The notes beneath the pieces are model-generated. The model was given only the letters and a program-made list of their open reading frames with translations, ran no database searches and was not told the DNA's origin. Position numbers and translations under genes: made by a program. From Porogramme epimiltina (taxonomy: Eukaryota; Basidiomycota; Agaricomycetes; Polyporales; Polyporaceae): a DNA stretch of 64,000 nucleotides. Position 1 is the first letter of the stretch. Each line of letters starts with the position of its first letter. The stretch lies in NCBI GenBank assembly GCA_900155495.1, contig FTLJ01000051.1:62001-126000 (forward strand). The letters are read 5' to 3'. Positions 47,501 through 58,327 of the stretch are shown piece by piece.

Positions 47501-48251
47501 CGTCGCAGGATCTTTGAGCAAAGGGTGGGGCTCATCCGTGATCGCGGCCTGGATCGTACGCAGCGCGTTCTCGAGCGCCGCGGACCGCGTCTGGAGCTGC
47601 TCTATCTTCTTCTTGAGGTCCTCGACGTCCGCAACCGCTTGCCTATATCCCGGCTGTCCGTCAACAGGTATTCATGCGTTTGAACGCGGCGGGCTACGCA
47701 CCTCGTCCCCTTGCCTCCTGTGATTAGGGCACCTGCGCATGTACGCCGATCGACTGTTGTCCTACCGCCGGGAGGAAGAGTTGTGACGCACCATCGGGAC
47801 ACAGAGCCGCGCAACCGCGTTTAGTGCACGTCTCGCACGGAACCTAGACCAGCGTTACATGAGGTCAGCGGCGTCCGATACGCTCGGGAGGAATGGCAGC
47901 GATGAACAATGCGGGAAGCACCGCTGCGCGAGACGGGCAACAGCGGGAGAAGGGGTGGCGGGGGCAAAGAAGCAAGCTCGTACATAGCTCGTACGCAGTG
48001 AAGGGGTGCATTCAAAATCCGAGAGCGAGAGCACTCACCTTGCGATCGCAACGCAGCTTCAGCCTTTCTCCGGTCGAAGATTCCGCTCAGCCACACGCTA
48101 CGCGGAACACCGCAAAGCGGGAGACAGAGACATACCTCCGGCACTCTGCACAGGAAACGGGCACCCGCCCGGGTCTCTTCCTCTGCTTGGGTGGGTCGGA
48201 GGCGCTATTCGAGTCGGGCGAACTCTTGTCCGTGTTTTTGACGGGCGGCAT
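44572..48251 (-). CDS. Zn2Cys6 transcription factor A (867 aa)
   Basis: Eighteen exons in transcript order: 48251-48136, 48063-48039, 47843-47792, 47732-47702, 47642-47374, 47316-47255, 47201-47190, 47139-46946, 46892-46827, 46772-46583, 46531-46427, 46368-46359, 46307-46216, 46163-46052, 46003-45773, 45716-45511, 45452-45318, 45267-44572 (2604 nt). Nuclear DNA-binding regulator. Seen: basic KQRKRPGR then the binuclear zinc cluster C34AEC37 ... C44 ... C50ETC53 ... C58/C62; a coiled-coil dimerisation helix (DVEDLKKKIEQL); the fungal_trans regulatory domain (SDCEPAHSQSHKAWM, IGLHMNSDRWRLD, FWQLFLQDTW, FGFGRPPTINLAYVDCEIP); and a Pro/Gly/Ser/Asp-rich C-terminal activation-type tail. Exons of 12 and 10 nt (YLIH and IGL) are essential. 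Tandem paralogue of factor B just upstream; targets unknown. Confidence 0.9.
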
Positions 48252-49012
48252 GTGTCTAGATTTGGATTGAGCAGCGGGATGCTGTGTGTGCGCGGGAATG
48301 TTGCCGGGGAATCGGGTCGTCGCTGTGCAGAGTCGGCGGGTGGTGTGGGTGAGGGCAAGAGGCAAACACGGGGAGAGGGACCGAATGCCGGTAACGGTGG
48401 GCAGGGGAGGGGAGCGAGGGGTCGAGTGTTGGTCAGCAATGTAATGCGTGTGCTTGGTGCCGCGCGTCCAGATGCCGGCCCAAACGCTTTATAACGCCTA
48501 CATAACACTGATCGGTATGCGCCTAGATTCTTCGATCTTCCGAATGCAGTGTCCGAGCAACCCGTGCTTGTACTAGTTGGAGCAAGGTTCTAACACATAT
48601 CAAAACAGGAGCTACACAGATGGTACTCAGAACACAAGTTACACTTTACATACACTGGCACCGTAGCTAGCGTACACTATGCATACCCCGATATCGGGCG
48701 CAAGAGAGCTCAGCAGCAACGCCCCGACCACAGAAGAGTTCTCCACCTCAAGCCCGCCTGCGCGCCATGTAGATCCTTACGACAGCGGCCGCAACCGCAG
48801 CCGCAAGGCCCGAACACAGCGAAGGCACGCCCCAGGTGACGACCATCGACACTGATACCGGATCCTCTACAGCACCCACGCCGCACACGTCAATGAACAC
48901 TGATGCTCCCCCCACGACAAAAGGCCCGACCACGGCGCCTTGATCTCCGGAATCGACCCCGGCCGTTCAACCTCCTCTCCACCTCGTGTCCCCGGGGCCC
49001 CACTGCCGGAGC
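48252..49012. other. Spacer between the two transcription-factor genes
   Basis: About 760 bp holding the promoter of factor A and the 3' UTR of factor B. A short hydrophobic minus-strand frame at 48748-48933 has no start context or homology that I can see. Confidence 0.5.
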
Positions 49013-52000
49013 TCACAAGTTGAGCTGGTTGACGAGCGACTGCCAGTTCGCCTCCATCTCCGCCGCGTTTGGCACCTGCTCATGTGTCGGCGCCGGTACC
49101 GGCACGCCCGAGCCCGTGCTGCTCAGGAAGCCCGCGATCCAGTCGAAGTCCGGAGCCGAGGCCCCGGCCTGCTGCTGCTGCTGCTGCTGTGGCGGCTGCA
49201 GCGTCGGTAGCGACGCAATCGACGACATAGTGCCCATGGACATGAAGTCGAAGTCGTACCCGCCCATGCCCATGTCGGACGGCGCGACGCCGATGCCCAT
49301 GCCCGCGCCGACCGCGGCCGCGGGCGACAGGTCCTCGAACGCGTCGAGCGGGCGCGGGTCGCGCGCGACGGTCGGCTGGAGGACGCCGTTCGGGTTCGAC
49401 TGCGCCTCGAACACGGACGGGGGGAGGGTGCCCTTCTCGATGGTCGCGTACAGCGCGCGCCCGGCGTGCGAGCCGCAGTACGCGACGCGCTCCCCGATCG
49501 TCTGGATCAGCTGCGTCTTGCCCCCGAGCCGGTCGAGCTCCGCGTTGACCGCGGCGGCGTCCGTGTCGGCGACGTGCGAGACGGCGTCGTGGGCTTGCTT
49601 CCGGAGCTTCCGGAGGACGAGCTGTTGGGGGGAAGCGGAAGGGGGCGTGAGGCTCGGACAAAGATAGGGGGAAGGGGGGACGTACGATGTTGTTCGATGC
49701 GATTTGAGACTGGCTCGAGGCGTCTTCAAAGATAGCGCAGAGCTTGTCGAGCTCGACCAGCGCCGAGCTCGACAGCGGCGCGGTGGGCGCGCGCGTTATC
49801 AGGAGGCACAAGATGATCTGTGCCACATGAAGGCAAAGTGGGGCAACCGTCAGAAATCCGCCGCTCAGATGACGCAGGGGGCCGTTTCAAGACAAACTCA
49901 CCGCACACGCCAGCGACTGCGACCACTGGAGGCTCATGCGCGTCGTGATGCCCGGCGCAAGTTTATACGCCGACTCGACCGCGTTGATAATGCGCCACGT
50001 TGAGCGGTAGATGACCATCACAGACGCTCCGTACTTGTGCCGCAGCGGGTCCTCGGGGGCGTCCTTGAGGGCCTGCGAGAGGTACGGCCGGTGCAGGTTC
50101 AGGTGTGTCGTCTCCTTGTAGAGTGTTACGGACATGGTCTGCATGATCCGTGTGACGCTGTCCGACTCAGGTGTGCCCGGGGTAGGGGGGTCGCGCAGGC
50201 AAGGCGGGTCGGGGAAGTCGCGCACGCGCTTGTCGAGCTCCATGATCTTGGTGTATGTCGGAGACTTGGCGGCGAACGCCTCAGACGTAATCGTGTGCAA
50301 CAGCTTCGTGAACTGCCACGTCCACACATGGACTATATAAGAAGTCAATATTGTGATAAGCATCTCCCTGGGACGTGGATACGCACATCCTGTAGACCAC
50401 CGTGACCCGTCTACAGCGGTGATTTCTTCCGGTTGAGGAATTTCGCAGTCAACAAATGAGAGAGAAATGCTTGGAGGACGGCCAAATCCGAAACTCTGTT
50501 ATGGCTGTGAGTAGTGCAATTAGCGCAGATAGATGCACGACACGCACAAGCCAAGCGTCCTGCGTGAACATCTGCCAGAAGACACGACCACGCTTTGAAG
50601 AGGCAGTGCTGTCTAGCTGCCATTTGCAACCAGACACATCTGTATAGTCGGTGAGACCTAGTTACCTCCACCCGATGGGGATAGAACAAGAACGCACGTA
50701 ATCCAATCTAAAGGTGGTAGTAACTCCGGTCAGCAGATTGCAGGGTCGTGGAATGTGGGTACGTACACTATATCCCAGCGAGACCGCGTGCCGGGTCAGC
50801 ATCCACGCCTTGTGAGAGGCCGTGTGTGCGGCCTCGCAGTCGCTCATTTCCAAATATTGCGCCATGTACAACTGTGAAGAAGCGAGGAAGCACGCGTCAA
50901 CTTTGCATCCCGAGAAGAGTGATGGAGAGTCGTACCATGGTCTGAATCGCCGCGAGAGTCGTGTCGTACGTAGGCGGTGCCCATCGCAAGCAGATGCGGG
51001 ACAGAAGGTAGTATTCTTGGGCTTCAACGCAATAAGGCGGCATGTTCAAATCGAAAAGAGTAGCGAGTGAGAAAATCATGAACAAAAGCGACATCGCGTG
51101 CTTCCTTGAAACGTGACAGTAGTCTTCGCCCGGTCTAGAAAATATAATTGGTTTCGACGGCGAACCAGGCGAAGAGCGGACTTACTTAGGCTGATGGTAA
51201 ATAGCGGCAACGATCTCAGTGTAAACGTACTCCCGCGGCAGCGGGTGCCATCTGCCAAAAGTTAGGAAATGTGAAGGAAATAGGAGATACCTGTACGTAC
51301 AAGAACTTCGAGCATTCAAAGTAGATCTCGCACAAGCGCAGGGCTTCCTCCATCGGAGGGATGCAGCCTAGCACTTCCTCACCGACAGCCATGCTTGTGC
51401 AGAACACATCGAGCTCTTTACATGCCTCCTCTACCGACACTTGTGTCAGGCGGGGCAATTTGAAATCATCGACGAAAGGCTTGAGCCTCTCCGGAGCCTG
51501 CGAGAACGTTGTGAGAGTCCGATAAGGGCTAGAGCTTGCCTGGACCTACGTGGATTAGATACTGAGAGGAGAGAGATGTTAGTTCATGATTACTCCAAGC
51601 AAAGCCGAGGCCTCGCCACGTACCTCAGTCCTCGACGTCTGTCCAAAGAACCGTGCCTCGCCACGGTTGCCGAGCGTCAGAGTCCCTGTAGGGGCACGAC
51701 CATCAGTGCCCGTGATCAAGACCAAGCAGGCGAGACCGTCGTACCGAACGAGTCGATCACGTCGTCCTCCTCCTCTTGCGATAAGGCGGGTGGTGACGAC
51801 GACGACTGGGAACCGCTGGCACTCGAGCTCGGTGGAGGGGCCGGGCCAGAGGAGTCCGACGATGAACTCGGTGATGCGGACGAGGCGTCCTTCAAAAGAG
51901 GATGGGGCTCATCGGAGATGGCGGATTGCATGGTCGCAAGGGCAGACTCAAGCTGCGCAATTTTCTCTCTGAGCTCCTCGACCTCTGCAGCGGCCTTGAG

Positions 52001-52472
52001 TCTGGGGAGCAAGAGGTTGGCATCGGCGTTGAGCCACTGACTACAAGAACGTACTTTGGCCCTTTAGTAGTTGGTAGCGACCCTACATGGCATGAAAGCG
52101 CATAAGAAGCTGCGAAGATGAAGGGTAGAAGGAGTACAGACCATCGGGACACAGCGCAGCACAGCCCCTTTTCGTGCAGGACTCGCATGGGACCTAGAAG
52201 CGCACACATACTCCTACTGAGTGCGGTGAAATCGGGCGAAGTCAATCGGACGGACCTGGCGATCGCAACGCAGCTTCAGTCTGGGGGACTATATCAGCCT
52301 GGGGACGATTCTCCGCTCGGGCATTGGGGACGCACCTGCGGCACTCGGCGCAGGAGACGGGGACGCGACCTGGCTTGCGACGCTGCTTCTCGGCGGCCCC
52401 TGCGGCGCTGGAGCCGGCGGCGGGCTGAGGGTCCTTGTCCGGGGCGGCACCGTTGTTTCTGACTGGCGCCAT
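49013..52472 (-). CDS. Zn2Cys6 transcription factor B (840 aa)
   Basis: Seventeen exons in transcript order: 52472-52336, 52280-52256, 52193-52142, 52082-52055, 52001-51745, 51685-51624, 51561-51550, 51497-51301, 51251-51186, 51134-50936, 50871-50767, 50707-50698, 50639-50548, 50495-50387, 50332-49902, 49817-49686, 49621-49013 (2523 nt). Same architecture as factor A: zinc cluster C41AEC44 ... C69 (ESCTKRGCAALC), helix EVEELREKIAQLE, fungal_trans region with SDCEAAHTASHKAWM, FGFGRPP and VHVWTWQFTKLL, and a C-terminal Gln/Pro/Ala-rich tail with Q7. Exon lengths of 25, 52, 62, 12, 66, 105, 10 and 92 nt are identical to those of factor A; the intron that splits KETT-LNLHR in A is absent here. 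Same-strand tandem duplicate, diverged mainly in linker and tail. Confidence 0.9.
49169..49189 (-). repeat. CAG/CTG trinucleotide repeat (polyglutamine)
   Basis: Seven CTG units on the + strand, read as seven Gln codons in the C-terminal tail of factor B. Absent from factor A. Confidence 0.85.
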
Positions 52473-52850
52473 GGATGTGTAGTTTGGTGCGTTCGGGTGA
52501 GAGTGTCTGCAGTGCAAAGGTCGGGCGTAGCTTGGGCGTAGCCAGTGACAATCGCCCCGAGCCCCTCTTTAAAGACCGATCGGCTTCTCCCTGGTCCCAC
52601 ACCAACTCCGCATCTCCCGGAGCCGTCGTCCACGTGCTCAATTTCACCTTGCCCTCCCCCCCTAGCGCCCGCTCGGTCCCTTCGATCTGACAGTGACTCG
52701 AGCGTCCGGACATCCAAGTCTGGCACACATCCGCTCAACGAAGGCAGTCATAGACCAGCTATACACGAGCGCAGTATTCAATTCAGCACCGCCGCGCGCT
52801 GCGGTTCTCCACATAATATTGTACAATGAGTGTCACTCTTCAACATAGAG
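52473..52850. other. Intergenic region
   Basis: About 380 bp holding the promoter of factor B and the 3' flank of kinase-like copy 2, both on the minus strand. No other feature. Confidence 0.5.
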
Positions 52851-53933
52851 CTACACTATCTGCGGGAACGGGCCCGGGGCGTTGTCGTACTTCTCTCTTC
52901 CTTCTTCCCATTTTCTGTGTTTGGCTGCGATGGCCACCACCCTCTCTTTGAGTATTTTCTTCTGTGTCCTTCCGGCTCGCTTAGACACCTTCCTAAGTTT
53001 TTCAACATTCGCATCTTTTATATCGTCAAAGGTGACAGCACCGCCGTGGAAGGCATAAACTGTGTAATCCGACCTGAATAGGGACGTCATGTGTAACATG
53101 CACCGCAAAAAGAGCTCACGAGGTTTGCAAATTGCGACCAATGTGAGAACACCCTCCATCTCTTTGCAGCGATATTCATCAGCGTACGGTTCACGTCTAG
53201 TGTATGGCCCAAAGTTGATTTCGGGAGCACGGCAACCCTCCTGGTGGGGAGACCAACACTCAAAATCGATTATCTTGGGCTGGGGAAGGCTGTTGGGGCC
53301 TGAACCCCAGTGGATCACGATGTTACGTTGCGCGAAATCGTTATGGACGACACCTCGTTCATGGATAGCACGCATCGCGCGCGCCACAGCAAATCTAAGA
53401 GATACCGAGAGATAGAATGAGCAACCCAGTGTAATTTTGAAACGTCCACTTATGAAATCCTACCGGAAATAGATGGGAAATTCTGAAAGAGGTTTGTAAT
53501 TTGGTACACTGTCACCACAGTCTTCCAGAACCATTACGGCGACATTGTCTCCCGTGAAGTACCCCAACATTCTAGGTATGAACTCTCCCTGGAGGTCCCT
53601 AAGTTGCTTATAATAAGCACTAGCTTCATGAGCTAGTGTGGCGACTTGATCATGTCGAGCAATCTTGAGAACCGCATTTGACGTGTCCTTTTCCAGGTCC
53701 TGGCCTCTGATGAATGCCACTCGGTGAACTTCTGATTGATCCTTTTTGAGCACCTCGATGTGCTCATATAGAATCGTGAGCTCCTCAAAATCGTCGGGTG
53801 AGAAACCATCACCCAGACGAAGGGTCCGTAACACAGTCCTCGTGTCAGCCACGTTTAGCGGTGACGGCTTATGGCCGGATTGAGAATCGACCACGATAAA
53901 GGATTCTGGGATGTTCAGGACAGTCTCCGACAT
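52851..53933 (-). CDS. Kinase-like protein, copy 2
   Basis: Exons in transcript order: 53933-53464 and 53394-52851 (1014 nt, 337 aa). Kinase/phosphotransferase fold with an N-terminal acidic region, NAVLKIARHD (ATP-site Lys strand), AVMVLEDCGDSVPNYK (hinge), a catalytic loop VVHNDFAQRN with Asp176 and Asn181 in place, and IIDFEC with metal-binding Asp200. After that the sequence diverges from copies 1 and 3: a Cys/Pro region with EINFGPYTRREPYADEYRCKEMEG, a helical segment with DVxKLRKVSKRAG-like basic residues, and no second intron. The substrate is unknown; protein or small-molecule kinase both possible. The ATG at 53933 (MSETVLNIP) has good context; in-frame ATGs at 53999 and 54029 would add residues with no family match. 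Confidence 0.72.
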
Positions 53934-54323
53934 GTCGATGGAAGGGTTCCGGTATTCAGGAGAGGAAGGAAGATGAGAAGGATGTTGGGAAGTCCTCATA
54001 ACTTTGGCATCATACGCGTGCTCCCACAATTCAATAAATACTCAGGATCACATGGTAAGCAAGGCGTACGCGAGTTGAATATGTACATAAAGCATTGTTC
54101 CGTATGGTTGCCACGGCACACATTCGCGATTCAAGTTATACTGGATCGTGATCCATATTCGCTCGAGATTCCTCCCCTATAGTAGGAGTAAGGACTAAAC
54201 AAGGCACGTACTACATCTGCAGTTCCGGAGACACGGGCCGACTGCCAGGGCCGCTGCATAGGTGGAGATTCATTAGCAAGCAGGTGTAACTTTACCGAGG
54301 TCTTTGTCTGTACACACCTTCCT
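53934..54323. other. Intergenic region between kinase-like copies 2 and 3
   Basis: About 390 bp, AT-rich, both flanking genes on the minus strand. Promoter of copy 2 and 3' flank of copy 3. Nothing else seen. Confidence 0.5.
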
Positions 54324-55383
54324 TCATTCGAGAAATTCGACTGTAACTTGGTCCATCTCCCTCTGATCCCGCCACCTCTTGAAGCGCTTTATAATTTCTT
54401 CTGCTCGAACACGCGCCGACTCCATCGATACGTCTTCTGGAGGCGGATATCTTTCCAACATCAATTGAGCATCCGTGAGAGCTATCTCGTCGATGTATCT
54501 CGCATAAAATGAGTATCTGCCTTCCAAAAGGGGAAATAAGGTATGTGTGTTCTGTATAGCGTACTTTATGAAGAGGTACTTGCCTGGAATCCATATCGAC
54601 GCCCCAAGGGCGACCCAGTAGAGTTCATGGCAGCCGTGTTCGCATTCGAAGGGGCGCTGGGTATATGGATGGATAGTATCTTTCTTAACTCCGCACGTGT
54701 GCTTGCACGCCTTCTCGAAATCGATGATAGTTGGCGTGTATCCATCCCCATTGGGACGCACAACAATGTTGCGCTCTGCTACGTCGTCATGCTTGACGCC
54801 CGCTTTGTGAATAGCAACGAAAGCATTGTATACAGCCAGTCTAAAACGGGGGATCTCCTCAGTAAGTGCCCTCTCGAATATCGCGATAATAAGCTACTTA
54901 CGCCAGGGAAATCGGCAACGCTCCGAGATGCGTCGTAAGCCTTCCGCCACAGTCCTCCAGTACCATCACGGCATAGTGAGTCCATCGGTGAGGCTGGTAT
55001 TCATATAGGCCGTGAATCTTCCTGGGAACACATTGGCCCTGGAGGCTTTTGAGCTCGTTGTCGTATAGGTTAACCTCGTTCTTCAAGGTATTAACGCCAT
55101 CACCATGCGTTACTTTCATGATGACTGTTTGGGCGGCGTTGGAATCCTCAGATTCCTCTCTGAGTAATGCCCGATATACCTGAATCTTGCTCTGCGGGGT
55201 CTCCCTAGACGATAACACTTGCCGGATATCGACTGTGATAAAGTTTCCGGCTATGCCGGCGGTGGTGGATTGAAGTATGTCATATTCGTCCTGGTTGATT
55301 GGACCTTGCTCGATACCCGCATGGAAAGCATTCGCGAGCCCCCGTATAATAGGGAACTTGAGGGTGGCGTTGGGAATCGACAT
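54324..55383 (-). CDS. Kinase-like protein, copy 3
   Basis: Exons in transcript order: 55383-54902, 54840-54584, 54520-54324 (936 nt, 311 aa). Closest relative of copy 1: shared start region, STTAGIAGNF, VIMKVTHGD (ATP-site Lys), YAVMVLEDCGGRL, GVKHDDVAERNIVVRP (HxD with Asp180, Asn185), TPTIIDFEKAC (Asp201), SIWIPG at the second splice junction, and a basic helical C-terminus (EEIIKRFKRWRDQ). All catalytic residues lost in copy 1 are present. The second intron has a GC donor (CCAG-GCAAGT, the classic GC-AG consensus) where copy 1 has GTGAGT at the homologous position; GT alternatives do not keep the frame. Cellular role unknown. Confidence 0.78.
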
Positions 55384-56661
55384 AGCGGACAGAATCCAAG
55401 TTGAACTTGGGGGGGGGCCGGGATGCTTGCGTGTCGTACCGGGTAAATAGAAGCACGCTGGTGCAACGAGGTATCGATTATCGGCTGCATCACATGCACT
55501 TCGCATTATTTCCGACATAGTGATCAATCCTGTATACCAGAGTAAAGAGAGATGGAAACCCAACTCGGCTGTATATGCGTTATCTGCAGTAGTAGAACTC
55601 AGCCGGAAGGAGCACAGTGGTATAGTGATGCGTCCACCGGCGTCGACGGCGTCCGTGCGAGGACCATGCGCTATCCGCGGAGCTGGGGGAGCGCGGAGCA
55701 CAGTCGAGGCTCGCGCTTTGCGCGGCGCGAAGGGACGCGCGGAGGTGTGTGCATTCTCGAGCATGGTGTCCGCGGCGTTATATATGAAGAGCCGGCGTAG
55801 ACACGTCGACATCGGCTCGGTGCATACACAGGGTAAAGTTCATTGAGAGGCATTGCAATCTGGAGAGGGCTTAAGACGTTGGAGAGTCAGTCAACCACCA
55901 GTTCTGCGGATACTTAAAATAACACTTACTGTTTGCTAGGCTGTCTAACGAACTTTCTAGGATCCGACGACGAGCGAATGGTGAGAATATACGCTGGGTG
56001 ATGTACAAACTCAGTGTACCAAAATACATGCACTCTTCTGAACACATACCGCCGTCGGAATTAGCGGGCGTTGAGTGCGGTTGCTTGATAATCGGCCTGT
56101 TTGGGTCCCGAGGAGGTCGGTAGGACACGCTATACCTTCGTGCGGATCCCCGATAGTACGCTTATTTCTGTAACGTCCTGCGCGGAACATGAATGTTAGA
56201 CCTCGCAAAAACCGCACCACCCAGAGCCCTAAAACACTTGCTCGTCCTTCCCGCACCGCGCGATGCTGTTGCGTAGAAACAGAACCCCACCTAGCTCCAT
56301 CCTCTCACACTGGCCCACACACCTCGCGAGCAGCGTCGCAGCCGCATCTAACTCTCAGACATACGTCGTACGAGCTCGCGCACGCCGCCCGGGCGCCGCC
56401 GGCCCACGCAGCAAACCTTGCCCGCCTTCCGCCGCGGCCCAGCTCTGCACGCCCTCTCATGGCCGCTCTGTTGCCTCCCCGAGTCGCGGCCCGCAGCAGG
56501 CGCAGATGAGCGCGCGCGACGCCACCGGTGTAGGTTCACGTACGCCCGCAGATTCTTTAGCTCACCTAACGTGAGCGTGCGTGCGCCAGAGGGCCCGCGG
56601 GGCTTATTTAACGTGCGGAGGGCACGGGCGGGGGCCTCCCGCCGCGCGGCGTCGACCCGCC
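55384..56661. other. Divergent intergenic region
   Basis: About 1.3 kb between divergent starts. The minus-strand frame of copy 3 stays open upstream to 55812, but homology to copy 1 begins only at the ATG at 55383. AT-rich on the left, GC-rich on the right; a run of nine G near 55.41 kb. No other gene supported. Confidence 0.5.
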
Positions 56662-56669
56662 TTTATATT
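56662..56669 (+). promoter_or_regulatory. TATA-like element
   Basis: TTTATATT about 45 bp upstream of the ATG at 56712, in a GC-rich context where AT-only octamers are rare. Plausible core promoter with a very short leader. Confidence 0.45.
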
Positions 56670-56711
56670 CCTCCGAGCCGTCCTCCCGAGCCCCTTGGGC
56701 GCACCGCTACG

Positions 56712-58327
56712 ATGCAGGCCGTTCAGCAACCACACCCCGCGCCCGATCGCAAACGCACCTCGTTCTTCCGGCGGCGCAGCACACCTCCCGAGCCGCCGCC
56801 GCCCGCCGCCGCCGCTGCGCCCGCCACCGACGACACCAAGAAGGGCCGCTTTTCGCTCTTCCGCGCGCGCCGCTCGGGGGTCGTCCTCGACCCTACCACG
56901 CTCCTCCCTCCGTCCAAAGAACCCCCATCTTCTCCTTCCCTCTCGTCTTCCTCCGCGTCCAGCTCCGGGAGGAGGTCCGACTCCGCCGAGACCGACGACA
57001 ACACCAGCTCGGGCGCGACCGAGGGCCAGCCCGATGGCGACCCTGAGGATGTGAGCTCCGCTCGCACTCGCGCACTCTCCATCCTCGAGGGCCGCCCCCG
57101 CCCTAGTCTCCCCCTCTCCTCCGCCCCTGCGCCCAGCGCGTCGCCCACCCCTCCAGCACGCAGCACGTCGCCCACAATCTCCGCACGCAGTGCGTCGCCC
57201 ACTACCCCCAGCGCACCTGGGCGGCGCAGCACCACACCCCGCCCGCTCTCCTTCGTCCCCGCCGTACTGAGCCGGCGCGGCTCCACCGCGTCCGCCTCCC
57301 CCTCCGCCCGGCGCCTGTCGACCCTCTCGCAGCAGCCCCCACCGGCGTCGCCCTCGCAGCGGCACTCGCAGTCGCGCTCGCGCTCGGGCAGCCTCTCCTT
57401 CGTCATCGAGCACCTCGCCGCGCTCGGCGGCGAGCCCGCGCCCGAGGGCGAGCCCGGCGTGCTCGACGAGACGCTCTCGGGCACGGGGAGCGGGCAGGAG
57501 GTCGCGGACGAGCACGGGCTCCCGACGTACGCGAGCGCGGCGTTCCCGCGCGCGCCGGTCGCGTACCGGTTCGCGCAGGCGGGGCCGTTCGCGATGACGC
57601 TCGCCGCGCGCGACGGGGACAGCGTCGAGGGCGCGGAGGGGGCCGGGGCCGGGGCTGGGGCGCCGCCGCTGGGGCTGGGGCGGTACCATGTGAGCGTGGG
57701 CGTGAACGTGTGGGCGCCGCGGACGTATGTGACGAGTGTGCGGAGGGGGCTGGACGGGGAGGGGCCGCTCGTGGCGCAGATTGAGTGAGTGTTTTCCCCC
57801 TTTCTTTGTGTGTGCCTGGTCGGTGGGGATAGTGCGTTGACAGGGTGGGGCTGGATAGGATGGGGTGCTCGTCGGCGACGATGGGGCCGTCGCTCACTAT
57901 GGGGGATGTAGGCAGGCCGTTGAAGGACGTGATGTCTAAAAATTTGGTGAACGGGTGAGTGATTGGGCTGTTGGTGTGGATCGAGCTTGGGCGATATTCA
58001 ATGGTGGACTAGTTCACGAATATACCAACTCGGGAATGGTACATCCATTACTTGGAGGCTGGGTCGTGAGCAATGGAAGGTGAGGTCCGTGGGGTCATCA
58101 AGAAATGGACGGTGGGACTCACCTTGGACCACTACTCCCAGGCCACGATAGCCTCCAGAGAGGTCGCTACGTTCTACCCCAACCCCCCTCGAGCGATGGT
58201 CCTCCAGCCCATCGCACACAAGTTCTTCGATCACCTCTTGATTGGCGTGTTGCTGCTCATGCGAGAGAAGGACGAGGCCGTCTACGCGCGGCCCGACTAC
58301 AGGACGGTGGAGCTGCCGTTCTACTGA
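56712..58327 (+). CDS. Basic Pro/Ser-rich protein with DUF6593-like C-terminus (478 aa)
   Basis: Exons: 56712-57784, 57844-57954, 58013-58079, 58142-58327 (1437 nt). The first 260 residues are disordered: two basic patches (RKRTSFFRRRSTPPEP, KGRFSLFRARRSG) that resemble membrane- or nucleus-binding clusters, then long Ser/Pro/Arg repeats of the SASPTTP type. The following part becomes folded (GLPTYASAAFPRAPVAYRF, RYHVSVGVNVWAPRTYVTSVRRG). The last three exons give SITWRLGREQWK and a hydrophobic end KFFDHLLIGVLLLMREK, which matches the layout of Agaricomycete DUF6593 proteins (tryptophan motif, then a C-terminal helix for a D-hydrophobic-leucine stretch). That family name is an inference from pattern memory. 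No enzymatic motif. The splice phases agree throughout. Confidence 0.68.

Noticed and set aside
56604..57689. 361-codon minus-strand frame
   Set aside because: Antisense shadow of the Ser/Pro-rich exon at 56712-57784; Arg/Gly-only composition.
58080..58103. 23-nt intron in the DUF6593-like gene
   Set aside because: Too short; a 62-nt intron (58080-58141) with a good acceptor keeps the frame.
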